From positions 124,001 through 188,000 of the forward strand of contig NZ_LVEJ01000010.1 in assembly GCF_001648775.1 (NCBI RefSeq): a DNA stretch of 64,000 nucleotides, given 5' to 3'. The translations under genes and the position numbers were made by a program. Positions within the stretch are counted from its first letter, which is position 1. Each line of letters starts with the position of its first letter. This stretch comes from Pseudomonas fluorescens (lineage in GTDB: Bacteria; Pseudomonadota; Gammaproteobacteria; Pseudomonadales; Pseudomonadaceae). Below are positions 8,412 to 16,520 of this stretch, piece after piece. The notes below the pieces were generated by a model. The model had not been told where the DNA came from. It worked only from the letters and a program-made list of their open reading frames with translations, and did no database searches.

Positions 8412-9269
8412 CTAACGTTGGGCGACGGCGGCTGATTCCAGGAGCCGATCTACTTTGATAAACGACTCGTCCTTAGATTGCAGGATCGCCATGATCTCAG
8501 GCTGTGTTGCGAATAGCGGACCGTTCACGGCATGGCCAAGCTTGAGCAGGTGATCACCGTCATAAATGTTGCTTTTGAGCAGCAGGTCGAGGTTGTCGGC
8601 GATGTCGTTCAAGCGCTCATCGTCTGGCTCTTCAAACGCTGCGTATTCCTCATCCACCCAATAAGCCCATCCCAGGCGCGCTTGAACTTGCGCGGCAGCC
8701 TCAGGAAGATTGAATGCCGCTTTGTCACCAAGCCACGTCGATTCCTCGTTGGCTTTCCAGGCCAACCATGGACCGCGCTGCTGACCGAAATGGATCGGCG
8801 CAGGGCAGTAGACAGCGTTCCAGCAACCGAGCAACTGGTCGAAGGTTTTCCCCGCGGTAAACGCCAGCGCTGCCCACAGACTCGGTTTGTGGAAGCTCAA
8901 CAAGCTTTGCCCACCGGAACCGTCGTTGGCTCTGAGCAGCCAGCGCGCGTGAGCCAATGCTTTTTCGGGATCAGGTGTTGAGATTGCAATTCCCGAAAAG
9001 CGTTCCTCACAAAGTGTTGCCGCTACGTTTGCCACTTTGCTGCCCCGAGGGGCCACCAGCCACAACGGGCCATCAGGAATCTCGGCGAAGTCGGTGCTGA
9101 AAAACAGCCCTTGAGAAACCACCGGTTCGCCTACTCGATAGAGTTGACTCAAGGCTTGCGGCTGAAGCCCCTGGTCGATGATGAAGCAGAGCGACTCGCT
9201 CGCAGCCGGCAGGTCGGAAAAGTTGTAGCGAGGCTCTGCGAGCAGAGTGTTCAGCGCTTTTACATGCAT
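8412..9269 (-). CDS. DUF4123 domain T6SS adaptor/chaperone
   Basis: Encodes 285 residues from ATG 9269, which has GGA a few bases upstream and overlaps the vgrG stop by ten bases. A TTG six bases earlier is possible but less likely. The sequence matches the DUF4123 pattern: an N-terminal CFIIDQG, then GPLWLVAPRGS, HARWLLRA, an FRW-like hydrophobic core, and a poorly conserved C-terminal lobe with acidic stretches. DUF4123 proteins (Tap/TEC type) hold a specific effector and load it on the tip of the cognate VgrG. The position between vgrG and the LysM effector is the standard one, so this protein probably loads the product of the gene ending at 4817. Confidence 0.85.
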   Translation of the reverse strand: MHVKALNTLLAEPRYNFSDLPAASESLCFIIDQGLQPQALSQLYRVGEPVVSQGLFFSTDFAEIPDGPLWLVAPRGSKVANVAATLCEERFSGIAISTPDPEKALAHARWLLRANDGSGGQSLLSFHKPSLWAALAFTAGKTFDQLLGCWNAVYCPAPIHFGQQRGPWLAWKANEESTWLGDKAAFNLPEAAAQVQARLGWAYWVDEEYAAFEEPDDERLNDIADNLDLLLKSNIYDGDHLLKLGHAVNGPLFATQPEIMAILQSKDESFIKVDRLLESAAVAQR

Positions 9270-11308
9270 GTGCAATCCTTACGGCTGCAAGCGCCGTTGC
9301 TTTGTTTTCCGCACAGCGGTGTGATACCGGACTCATTCAGGCGGGCGGGGAGTGGTGCTTTACCAGCCTTATCGGCATCCGCCACTTTCATAGGCCCCGG
9401 CAACAGAGGTGCCGCAGGCGTCCCGACCCCAGGCGAGCCGCCGGTATTGATCTTCACCTCGGCGCCGCTGATGGTCACACCACCGGCATCCACCTTCACA
9501 AAACTCCCACCAGCCTTGGCCGTGAGCTCCATTGCGCCTTCGACCACAACCTTCTGGCCGGCGTAGTAATGGATTTCTGACCCGGCCTCGACAAACTGCG
9601 CAGTCCCCACCTTCAAATGCTGTGTCACACCCACCGTCAGGTGATCATCCGCACGCATCTCGCTAATCCGATCCAGATGCGTAATCCGGTGCTCTTCAAC
9701 CTTGAACTCGCTCAGCGTATTGGCTTCAACGGTGTCGTGCCGTTCGTTACCGACGCGAATCTTCTGGTCGTGCTCGATGTTCTCGTCCCAGTCGCGCTGG
9801 GCGTGGATGTAGATCTGCTCGGCGCCTTTCTTGTCTTCGATGCGGAATTCGTTGTAGCCCTTGCCGCCCGGTGAGCTCAGGGTCTTGAAGGTGCTGCGGG
9901 TTTTGTTTGCCGGCAGGTCGTAGGGGACGACGTTTTCCTTGTGGTACAGGCAACCGGTGACCAGTGGCTGGTCGGGATCGCCTTCGAGGAAGGTGACGAG
10001 GACTTCCATGCCGATGCGCGGGATGGCGATGCCGCCGTACGCTGCGCCGGCCCAGCCGCTGGCGACGCGCATCCAGCAGGTGGTTTTGTCGTTGGATTGA
10101 CCGTCGCGGTCCCAGTGGAATTGCACTTTGATGCGGCCGTATTGGTCGCAGTGGATTTCTTCGCCTGCGGGGCCGGTGACGACGGCGGTCTGGCTGCCGA
10201 GGACTTTCGGTTTCGGGTGCTCAAGGGCAGGGCGGTAGTGCGCGTCCCAGGGGGTGGCGAGGAAGCTGTTGCGGTAGCCCTGGTGGAAATCGCTTTTGTG
10301 GTCGGTGACGTCGCTGGTGACGTTTTCGCCGAGCACTTGCGGTTGTTTGCCTTCGTGGAAGACTTCCAGCAGCAGCCACAGGTCGTTCCACTCGGCGCGC
10401 GGGTGTTCGGCGAGGGTGAGGAAATGGCCGCTGGTGAGGGTCGGTTCGTCACCTTTACCTTCGGCGAGTTTGTAGTCGCTGCGATGGCGTTCGAGGGCGC
10501 GGGTGGAGAGGAACTTGCCGCGCTCGCGGGTGGTGAAGCGGCCGGGGTAGTCGTAGTCCTCGAGGTCCGGGGCGAACTCGGTTTTCACCGCGCCTTCGGG
10601 GAGGATCTTCGGTTTCTCGAAGTCGTAGTCGCGACGGCTGACGCGGGTGGTGCGGGTTTCCAGGCGCAGGTTGAAGCGCTTGATCACCGGTTTGTCGGCG
10701 GCCATGCCGGAGTCTTGCTGGTAGCTCACCGGTTTCAGCTTGCGGAACACCGTCTGGTCGTCGCCGAACACCAGTTTGTGGCCGCTGCTGCTGTGCTGGA
10801 AGTGGAAGTGAATGCCTTCTTCTTCGCACAGACGCTGGATGAAATGCAGGTCGGATTCGTCGTACTGCACGCAGTAGTCGCGCTGCGGGTATTCGGCGCC
10901 GAGCTGGAAGCTGTAGGCGTCGGCAAGGATGCCGCGATCCTCCAGCACCTGGGCGATGATCTTCGGTACGGTCAGTTGCTGGAAAATCTGCTGATCGTGG
11001 TTGTGCCGCAGGTACGCCAGTTGCGGTACCAGGCTGAGGCTGTAACGGGTCAGGGTCTTGCCGGAATCGCCCTGCTCGATGCGATAGACCAAACCATGGA
11101 TCTTGCCTTCGCCGGTGGCGCCAAAGGTCAGGATGCCGGGCTTGTGCAGCAGTTCTTCGAGTTTCAGGTCGGGGCGGGCGCTGACCAGTTCGAGGTCAAA
11201 ACGGAACGGTTCGTTGAGGGCTTCGCGACCGGTGAAGCTGAGGACTTGCAGGTCGGCGTTGGCGCCTTCAAGCGTGAGGGTGATGTGGGTTGCGTTGGCG
11301 TCCAGCAT
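9260..11308 (-). CDS. vgrG: VgrG spike protein of type VI secretion (TssI)
   Basis: Encodes 682 residues from ATG 11308 (MLDANATHITLTLEG, the usual VgrG opening). Longer in-frame extension upstream has no VgrG similarity. The gp27-like part runs from about 10 to 380, with the marker YPQRDYCVQYDESDLHFIQRL near 140-165. The OB-fold is near 400-470 (HCDQYGRIKVQFHWDRDG, then CWMRVASGWAGAAYGG). A DUF2345/beta-helix spike follows, with repeated THLDR, HLTVG and QHLKVG turns. The last 20 residues form a cysteine-rich tail (C-x6-C-x4-C-x-C). It is an orphan vgrG: no sheath, tube or membrane-complex genes lie in the window, so it must use an apparatus encoded elsewhere. It heads the operon with the DUF4123 adaptor and effector. 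Confidence 0.95.
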   Translation of the reverse strand: MLDANATHITLTLEGANADLQVLSFTGREALNEPFRFDLELVSARPDLKLEELLHKPGILTFGATGEGKIHGLVYRIEQGDSGKTLTRYSLSLVPQLAYLRHNHDQQIFQQLTVPKIIAQVLEDRGILADAYSFQLGAEYPQRDYCVQYDESDLHFIQRLCEEEGIHFHFQHSSSGHKLVFGDDQTVFRKLKPVSYQQDSGMAADKPVIKRFNLRLETRTTRVSRRDYDFEKPKILPEGAVKTEFAPDLEDYDYPGRFTTRERGKFLSTRALERHRSDYKLAEGKGDEPTLTSGHFLTLAEHPRAEWNDLWLLLEVFHEGKQPQVLGENVTSDVTDHKSDFHQGYRNSFLATPWDAHYRPALEHPKPKVLGSQTAVVTGPAGEEIHCDQYGRIKVQFHWDRDGQSNDKTTCWMRVASGWAGAAYGGIAIPRIGMEVLVTFLEGDPDQPLVTGCLYHKENVVPYDLPANKTRSTFKTLSSPGGKGYNEFRIEDKKGAEQIYIHAQRDWDENIEHDQKIRVGNERHDTVEANTLSEFKVEEHRITHLDRISEMRADDHLTVGVTQHLKVGTAQFVEAGSEIHYYAGQKVVVEGAMELTAKAGGSFVKVDAGGVTISGAEVKINTGGSPGVGTPAAPLLPGPMKVADADKAGKAPLPARLNESGITPLCGKQSNGACSRKDCTCM

Positions 11309-11682
11309 GCCTTGAATTCCGTCCGTTGAATAAGCAGGGGACAGATGATGGAGGATTAAACCGCCTCGTTCAAGGCGCAAATGCCGTAGGAACCCGTTCC
11401 GCGAAGCCTGGGGGAAACCCTTAGACAAGGCCTTTCGCCCAATGAATACGGGCGGTTCGGGGAGGCGCCCGGCCACAAATCAGCTGACTCTGAGCGTACG
11501 GGCGCAGAGGAACAGGCAGTCAGTTTCAGACTAAAGTCGCCTTTAATGCGTAAAAGCCATCTGCCATCATCGCTGTTCACCCCTGCGTGTTCACTTCTTC
11601 CCGGCTCAGACTGACCCGGGACGGGAGCTATTTTTCTGGCTTATTGCGCCCGTGCGCAAACGCTGCATTGTTGGAGTTTTTC
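11309..11682. other. Divergent intergenic region between vgrG and the OprD-family porin
   Basis: These 374 bases must hold the promoters of the leftward T6SS cargo operon and the rightward porin gene. I saw no convincing sigma-54 or strong sigma-70 box, no repeat and no RNA gene. GGAG about nine bases before 11683 serves the porin. Open frames that run in from both genes have no family resemblance here. Confidence 0.5.
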
Positions 11683-12984
11683 ATGCGTCCCCCATTTCCC
11701 CTCATCACCCCGCGCCAGTCGTTTGGCTTCGGAGCCTTTGTGCTGTGCGCAGGTTTTACCGCACAGGTTCAGGCCAGCGGATTCCTTGAAGACACCACGG
11801 CGAAAATCGAGTCGCGCACGGTGTACTTCAACCGCGATTTCCGTGATGGGAACACCTCGAACGCTCAGGGCGCCTCCAAGCGTGAAGAGTCGGCACAGGG
11901 CTTTATTCTTAATCTGCAATCGGGCTACACCGAAGGCACGGTGGGTTTCGGTATCGATGCACTGGGCATGCTTGGGTTTCAACTCGATTCTAGCCCGGAC
12001 CGCAGTAACAGCGGCTTGCTTCCATCGAGCGGCAACGACCCGCGTGGTTCGAAAGGGCAGTACGCAAAAATGGGTTTGACCGCCAAGGTCAAGGTTTCGG
12101 ACACGGTGCTGAAGTACGGCGCGCTGCTGCCGGATCTGCCGCTGCTGAAATACAACGACGGTCGTTTGCTGCCGACCATGTTCAACGGCGCCATGTTGAC
12201 CTCTAAAGAGCTGAAAGACCTGACCTTCATGGCCGCGCGCCTGGACAAGTACACCGCGCGCGATTCCACTGATTCGCAAGACATCCGCGTGCACTGCAAG
12301 AACAAGCGCTACGCCTGCAACACCACCGCCGATCATTTCGACATGTACGGCTTCGACTACAAGATCAACGATCGCCTGACCGCGCAGTATCACTACGCAG
12401 AACTGGAAGACATCTATCGGCAGCACTTTGTCGGGCTGCTGGGTAATCAACCGTTAGGCGGCGGTGTACTCAAGGCGGATCTGCGGGTGCTGAAAAGTGC
12501 TGACAGCGGCGATGCCAAGGCCGGTTCCATTGATAACCGTGCGTTGAGCGGCCTGTTGTCCTATGCGCACTCTGGTCACACGTTCAGCGCCGGATGGCAG
12601 CGCATGAACGGCGATAACTCGATGCCGTACCTCGATGGCAGCAACCCGTATTTGGTCAACTATGTGCAGGTCAACGACTTCGCCGCCGCGCAGGAACGTT
12701 CCTGGCAGTTGCGTTATGACTATGACTTCAAGGCCATTGGCATCAACGGTTTGAGCTTCCTGACCCGTTATGTGAACGGTGATCACATCAAGGTGTTGGG
12801 CAGTGATCAGGAAGGGAAAGAGTGGGAACGCGACAGCGAGTTGAAGTATGTGATTCAGACGGGCACGTTCAAGGATGTGAGTCTGCGTTTGCGTAATGCG
12901 ACGTATCGCACCAACTACGAGAAGTTTGCCCGGGATGTGGATGAGACACGGTTGATTGTGAGTTATAGCTTTTCGGTGTTGTAA
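11683..12984 (+). CDS. OprD-family outer-membrane porin
   Basis: Encodes 433 residues from ATG 11683, preceded by GGAG and followed by a signal peptide (MRPPFPLITPRQSFGFGAFVLCAGFTAQVQA). The mature start SGFLEDTTAKIESRTVYFNRDFRDG is diagnostic of the Pseudomonas OprD family (18-strand substrate-specific channels). Alternating aromatic and polar strands continue to a terminal SYSFSVL, a typical outer-membrane end. Motifs such as KYNDGRLLPTMFNG and YHYAELEDIYRQ are also typical. Family members take up amino acids, peptides or organic acids; the substrate cannot be read from sequence. The gene appears monocistronic, with a REP pair just after the stop. A link with the mannitol genes is not supported, because the SLT gene and opposite strand intervene. 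Confidence 0.92.
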   Translation: MRPPFPLITPRQSFGFGAFVLCAGFTAQVQASGFLEDTTAKIESRTVYFNRDFRDGNTSNAQGASKREESAQGFILNLQSGYTEGTVGFGIDALGMLGFQLDSSPDRSNSGLLPSSGNDPRGSKGQYAKMGLTAKVKVSDTVLKYGALLPDLPLLKYNDGRLLPTMFNGAMLTSKELKDLTFMAARLDKYTARDSTDSQDIRVHCKNKRYACNTTADHFDMYGFDYKINDRLTAQYHYAELEDIYRQHFVGLLGNQPLGGGVLKADLRVLKSADSGDAKAGSIDNRALSGLLSYAHSGHTFSAGWQRMNGDNSMPYLDGSNPYLVNYVQVNDFAAAQERSWQLRYDYDFKAIGINGLSFLTRYVNGDHIKVLGSDQEGKEWERDSELKYVIQTGTFKDVSLRLRNATYRTNYEKFARDVDETRLIVSYSFSVL

Positions 12985-13017
12985 GGCATTGATCTGTAGC
13001 GTCTGATCGACTGCTAT

Positions 13018-13106
13018 CGCGAGCAGGCTCGCTCCCACATGGGTTCAATGTCGGACACAGCCTCTGTGTTCACTGAAGATCTATTGTGGGAGCGAGCCTG
13101 CTCGCG
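13018..13106. repeat. REP palindrome pair (BIME-like)
   Basis: A 21-base REP unit beginning CGCGAGCAGGCTCGCTCC lies at 13018-13038 and its inverse GTGGGAGCGAGCCTGCTCG... at 13086-13106. The two are separated by 47 bases and each can fold internally. The pair sits between convergent genes (porin and SLT lipoprotein). It is oriented opposite to the other four pairs in this window, which run GTGGGAG first. Confidence 0.9.
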
Positions 13107-13115
13107 AAGGCGTCC

Positions 13116-13736
13116 TTACAACCAATGCCAGAACCGGCTCCAGAACCCCCGATTCAAATCATCCTTGCACCCGGCATACTGCCGCGCATACACATCCGAA
13201 CGATTCTGCACTTTGCGCGCCGTCGGCATCAGCCAGGCTTTGCTCGCGTAGGTCTTGTTGCGAAAGCCGCCCCAGCCTTCGTGATAGTTGAGGTACTGGT
13301 TGTAGGCGTCGTACTTGTACACGCCGTTGATCGAGTAGGTCTTGTCCATGTACCAGCCGACAAAGTCGATGGCGTCGTCGAAGTCTTCGCGATCGGCTCC
13401 GCCGCGGCCAGTACTTTTCTGATAGTCGGCCCAGACTTCATCCTTGGCTTGCGCGTAACCCGAGGCGGTGGAAACGCGGCCCCACGGGATGACCCAGAGC
13501 AGGTATTTGCGCGGCGTCTTGGCGTCGTAGCGGTAGCCGGATTCTTGATACATGATCGCAAAGGGCACCTGAATCGGCACGCCCCAGCGTTTTTGCGTGA
13601 CTTGCGCCGCGTCGTACCAGTCGCTTTTTTCGCGGAAGATTTCGCAGATGTCTTCCGGCGAACGGGGCGGCGAGGTGCCGCACCCGCTCAGTAGCGTTGC
13701 CAGTGTCATTAGTCCAAGCGTCTGCCCGTAATTCAA
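13116..13736 (-). CDS. SLT-type lytic transglycosylase-like lipoprotein
   Basis: Encodes 206 residues with a lipoprotein signal (LATLLSGC, lipidated Cys at about 19). The body resembles a small lysozyme-like SLT domain: IMYQESGYRYDAKTPRKYLL gives the catalytic Glu (ES) near residue 65, followed by SGYAQAKDEVW and YNQYLNYHEGWGG, typical of this subgroup. It should cleave peptidoglycan glycan strands at the outer membrane's inner face. Such proteins are common as stand-alone pseudomonad lipoproteins. It is followed by the REP pair at 13018-13106 and lies 45 bases from the end of mtlZ; no functional tie to mannitol use is evident. Confidence 0.85.
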   Translation of the reverse strand: MNYGQTLGLMTLATLLSGCGTSPPRSPEDICEIFREKSDWYDAAQVTQKRWGVPIQVPFAIMYQESGYRYDAKTPRKYLLWVIPWGRVSTASGYAQAKDEVWADYQKSTGRGGADREDFDDAIDFVGWYMDKTYSINGVYKYDAYNQYLNYHEGWGGFRNKTYASKAWLMPTARKVQNRSDVYARQYAGCKDDLNRGFWSRFWHWL

Positions 13737-13781
13737 AAGCCGTTATCCCGTCGTGCGCAAAAAGGCCGACAGTCTACGCGC

Positions 13782-14720
13782 TCAGCTCAATTGGTGACGA
13801 TAGGGCAGATCCGGGCCGGTCTTGCTGCAGGTCAGCGCGGCGGCTTGTACGGCGAACTTGAGCATGGCGTCGATCTGCTCGCGAGCGAGTTGCTGCACGC
13901 CCTCGACCGAGTCCAGACCGTGCTCGGTCAACCAGGTGATCAACGCAGCCTGGAAGGTATCGCCCGCGCCAACGGTGTCGGCGATCTTCACCGAGGCCGC
14001 CGGCACTGACCATGTGCCGTGCTGGCGGCTGAACACCGTGGCGCCGTCGCCGCCACGGGTGAGGAAGACGATCTGGCAGCGATGCTCGAGCCAGCCTTCA
14101 ATCACGCGCTGCGGGTCCTGTTCGGGATAGAGCAGGCTCAAGTCCTCATCGCTGACTTTGATCAGATCGGCCAGTGGCACCAACGTGGCGATGCGCTCGC
14201 GCCACAGGTCGATGTTCGGCTCGGGATTGAGGCGCACGTTCGGGTCGAGGGTGATCAGGCGCTTGCCACTTTCACGCTGCACCAGTGCGAGCAGGGTGTC
14301 GCCGATCGGCTGCACCACCAGCGAGAACGAGCCAATGTGCAGGCCGCGTACCTCAGGGCCCAACACTGGCAGATGCGCAAGACTCAGTTGTCGGTCCGCG
14401 CAGCCTTCACCGCGAAAGCTGTAGTGCGGCGAGCCATTGGCGCCCACGGCGACCATGGCCAGCGTGGTCGGTGCGGCGAACTCCACCAGATAGTCCGGGC
14501 ACACACCTTCGTCCTGCAGCACTTGCTGCAAACGACGGCCGAGGTAGTCGGTAGACAGTCCGCCAAACAAGGCCGAGTCCACGCCCAGACGGCGCAAACC
14601 GACGGCGACGTTGAACGGCGATCCGCCGGCAATCGCCTTGAAATTCACTTTCGAGGCCAGACCGCTGGCGTCGTCTTCGCTGAAAAAATCAAACAGGGCT
14701 TCGCCACACACCAAATACAT
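13782..14720 (-). CDS. mtlZ: Fructokinase of the mannitol operon (PfkB family)
   Basis: Encodes 312 residues from ATG 14720 (MYLVCGEALFDFFSEDDASG, a usual PfkB opening); longer upstream frame overlaps mtlY. Contains the substrate-side GGSPFNVAVGLRRLG near 35-50 and the PfkB signature DTVGAGDTFQAALITWL, whose Asp in GAGD is the catalytic base. It phosphorylates fructose made from mannitol by MtlD, giving fructose 6-phosphate. It is last in the operon, 13 bases after mtlY, matching the published P. fluorescens order mtlEFGKDYZ. No strong terminator hairpin was seen in the 45 bases before the SLT gene. Confidence 0.93.
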   Translation of the reverse strand: MYLVCGEALFDFFSEDDASGLASKVNFKAIAGGSPFNVAVGLRRLGVDSALFGGLSTDYLGRRLQQVLQDEGVCPDYLVEFAAPTTLAMVAVGANGSPHYSFRGEGCADRQLSLAHLPVLGPEVRGLHIGSFSLVVQPIGDTLLALVQRESGKRLITLDPNVRLNPEPNIDLWRERIATLVPLADLIKVSDEDLSLLYPEQDPQRVIEGWLEHRCQIVFLTRGGDGATVFSRQHGTWSVPAASVKIADTVGAGDTFQAALITWLTEHGLDSVEGVQQLAREQIDAMLKFAVQAAALTCSKTGPDLPYRHQLS

Positions 14721-14733
14721 AATTGTTTGCTCT

Positions 14734-16230
14734 TTATAGGGTTGCGACATGCTGTTGATAGCGTTCGTAGGCCTGCTGGAACGCCGCGACGTTGGCGGCG
14801 ATCGGCAGGGTTTCACTGCTCAGGTCCAGCGTCACGCAGCGCTGGCACAGGTCGGCGAGGCTGTCTTCGTGGCCGTTCGACCAGGATTTGCACCACGCCG
14901 CTTGTATCGCCGCGCCAAGGGCGGCGGCTTCGCTTTGCTCGGTACAGATCACCGGGGTGTTCATGATGTCGGCGACGATCTGCCGCCATACCGCGCTTTT
15001 CGATCCGCCGCCGATCAGGCAAATGCTGCGGCTTTGTAAACCATTCTGGCGCAGCAAATCCAGCCCGTAGCGCAAACCGAAGGTGGTGCCTTCGACGGCG
15101 GCGCGGCACAGATTGGCCTGCGTCAGGTTATCCAGCGTCAAGCCGTGCAGGCTGCCGGTGGCATGGGGCAGGGCGGGGACGCGCTCGCCGTTGAGGAACG
15201 GCAGCATGTTCACGCCGTCGGCGCCGATGGGGGCCTGGGCGACGAGGTGGTTGAATTGTTCCAGGTCGAGATTGAACAACTCACGAATCGCCCCGGTGGC
15301 GTTGGTCAGGTTCATGGTGCAGATCAGCGGCAACCAGCCACCGCTGGAGGAACAGAAGGTTGCGACCGAAGCATCCGGGCTGACTTTCGGCACGTCGGAG
15401 TACGCATAGACGGTGCCCGAGGAACCGAGGCTCATGGTGATCGCGCCGGGTTGAATATTGCCGGTGCCGATGGCGCCCATCATGTTGTCGCCGCCACCGC
15501 TGGAGACGAGCGCGTTGGGGTTGATGCCGAGCTGTTCGGCTATCGCCGGAAGGATTGTGCCGACCGCTTGGTGCGCGTCAATCAGCTCCGGTAGCGCGGC
15601 TTGCAGGCGCCCGCTGGCGTCGATGTCGCGCAGCAGTTGCAAGTCCCATTGGCGGGTGCGTACGTTGAAATAGCCGGTGCCGGAGGCGTCGCCGTATTCG
15701 CTGCAGGCGCGGCCGGTCAGCCAGAAGTTCAGGTAGTCGTGGGGCAGCAGGATGCGCGCGATGCGTGAGAACACCACGGGGTGCTGTTCTTTGGTCCAGA
15801 GCAGTTTCGACACGGTGTAGCCTGGGGCGATGACCACGCCCAAGCGTTCCAGCGAGCCTTTTTCGCCGCCCAGATGAGTCAGCAGACGATCGTTTTCGGC
15901 GCTGGTTTCGGTGTCGCACCAGAGCTTGGCCGGGCGCAGGACTTCACCTTGATCGTCGAGCAGGACCAGGCCGTGTTGCTGGCCGGAGACGCCGACGCCG
16001 AGGACCGCCTGACCGTCGACATTCGCCGCCAGTAGTGCGCGGCGGGTGGCGAGGGCGAAGGCGTCCAGCCATTGCTGGGTATCTTGTTCGCGGCGACCGT
16101 TGGCGCCGCTGATCATCGTGTGCGCGGCGGCGCCCTGACCGAGGACTTGACCGCTGGCGGCGTCGAGGATGATTGCTTTGGTGCCTTGGGTGCCGCAGTC
16201 GATGCCCAGGAAGAGTTGTTGTGTTGTCAT
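14734..16230 (-). CDS. mtlY: Xylulokinase (FGGY family)
   Basis: Encodes 498 residues, the full FGGY length. The first nucleotide-binding motif is LGIDCGTQGTKAIILD at 8-23; the first FGGY-type signature is near 130-150 (GYTVSKLLWTKEQHP), and GGGSKSAVWRQIVADIMN is near 400. The C-terminal half has EGTTFGLRYGLDLL. It should phosphorylate D-xylulose, the product of D-arabitol oxidation by MtlD. This explains why it sits in a polyol operon. It is separated from mtlD by a 290-base repeat-rich gap (see 16271-16516), unlike the tight junction to mtlZ, so its expression may differ from that of the upstream genes. Confidence 0.95.
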   Translation of the reverse strand: MTTQQLFLGIDCGTQGTKAIILDAASGQVLGQGAAAHTMISGANGRREQDTQQWLDAFALATRRALLAANVDGQAVLGVGVSGQQHGLVLLDDQGEVLRPAKLWCDTETSAENDRLLTHLGGEKGSLERLGVVIAPGYTVSKLLWTKEQHPVVFSRIARILLPHDYLNFWLTGRACSEYGDASGTGYFNVRTRQWDLQLLRDIDASGRLQAALPELIDAHQAVGTILPAIAEQLGINPNALVSSGGGDNMMGAIGTGNIQPGAITMSLGSSGTVYAYSDVPKVSPDASVATFCSSSGGWLPLICTMNLTNATGAIRELFNLDLEQFNHLVAQAPIGADGVNMLPFLNGERVPALPHATGSLHGLTLDNLTQANLCRAAVEGTTFGLRYGLDLLRQNGLQSRSICLIGGGSKSAVWRQIVADIMNTPVICTEQSEAAALGAAIQAAWCKSWSNGHEDSLADLCQRCVTLDLSSETLPIAANVAAFQQAYERYQQHVATL

Positions 16231-16270
16231 GTGTGAACCACTCGGGGTGTGGTGAAGATCAAGAGCTTAC

Positions 16271-16516
16271 CCCCTCACCCCAACCCTCTCCCCCAAGGGG
16301 GCGAGGGGGAAAGGGAGCCGATCGGGGGGCTGTTCAAAACCTGAGTTCGACTCCGGTTCTCTCAACCGGGGCTGTTCAAAACCTGAGTTCGACTCCGGTT
16401 CTCTCAACCGGGGTTGTTCAAATCCTGAGTTCGACTCCGGACGTTCAGGTCGGTGTAACTTGTACAAACCACTCGGTCAGTCCCCTCTCCCTCTGGGAGA
16501 GGGCTAGGGTGAGGGG
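16271..16516. repeat. Intergenic repeat element with inverted termini between mtlD and mtlY
   Basis: The left end CCCCTCACCCCAACCCTCTC (16271-16290) and right end GGAGAGGGCTAGGGTGAGGGG (16496-16516, 21 bases shown split as GGAGAGGGCT + AGGGTGAGGGG) are inverted repeats with about two mismatches. Each end also has its own hairpin, e.g. CCCTCTCCC-tct-GGGAGAGGG at 16484-16504. Similar CCCTCTCCC/GGGAGAGGG palindromes are scattered in many gamma-proteobacterial genomes. The element begins four bases after the mtlD stop and carries three tandem repeats inside. It has no coding potential of note and may act as a transcript-stability or attenuation element in the operon. Confidence 0.75.
16326..16440. 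repeat. Tandem 42-base repeats with internal hairpins
   Basis: Two perfect 42-base copies (16326-16367, 16368-16409) and a partial third (16410-16440, two substitutions). Each full unit contains CCTGAGTTCGACTCC and ends in a hairpin CCGGTT-ctctc-AACCGG that spans the junction to the next copy. They lie inside the inverted-repeat element between mtlD and mtlY. Copy number is likely to vary among strains by slippage. Confidence 0.9.
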
Positions 16517-16520
16517 CTTT

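Noticed and set aside
9260..11308. Full T6SS structural cluster around vgrG
   Set aside because: No tssB, tssC, tssK, clpV, hcp or icmF-like genes lie in the window; only cargo modules are present.
9941..11329. Long plus-strand frame of 462 codons opposite vgrG
   Set aside because: Antisense to a sure vgrG; it reflects third-position GC bias. The same holds for long frames opposite the hybrid kinase (35070-36926) and mexF (51144-54239).
13018..13106. REP pairs as CRISPR repeats or insertion-sequence ends
   Set aside because: Each pair is two inverted 21-base palindromes about 45-65 bases apart with no transposase; five such pairs in the window match REP/BIME behaviour.
16326..16440. Short CRISPR array
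   Set aside because: The 42-base units are directly contiguous without spacers, and no cas genes are nearby.
16271..16516. Insertion sequence remnant between mtlD and mtlY
   Set aside because: It has inverted ends but no transposase fragment and no obvious target-site duplication.
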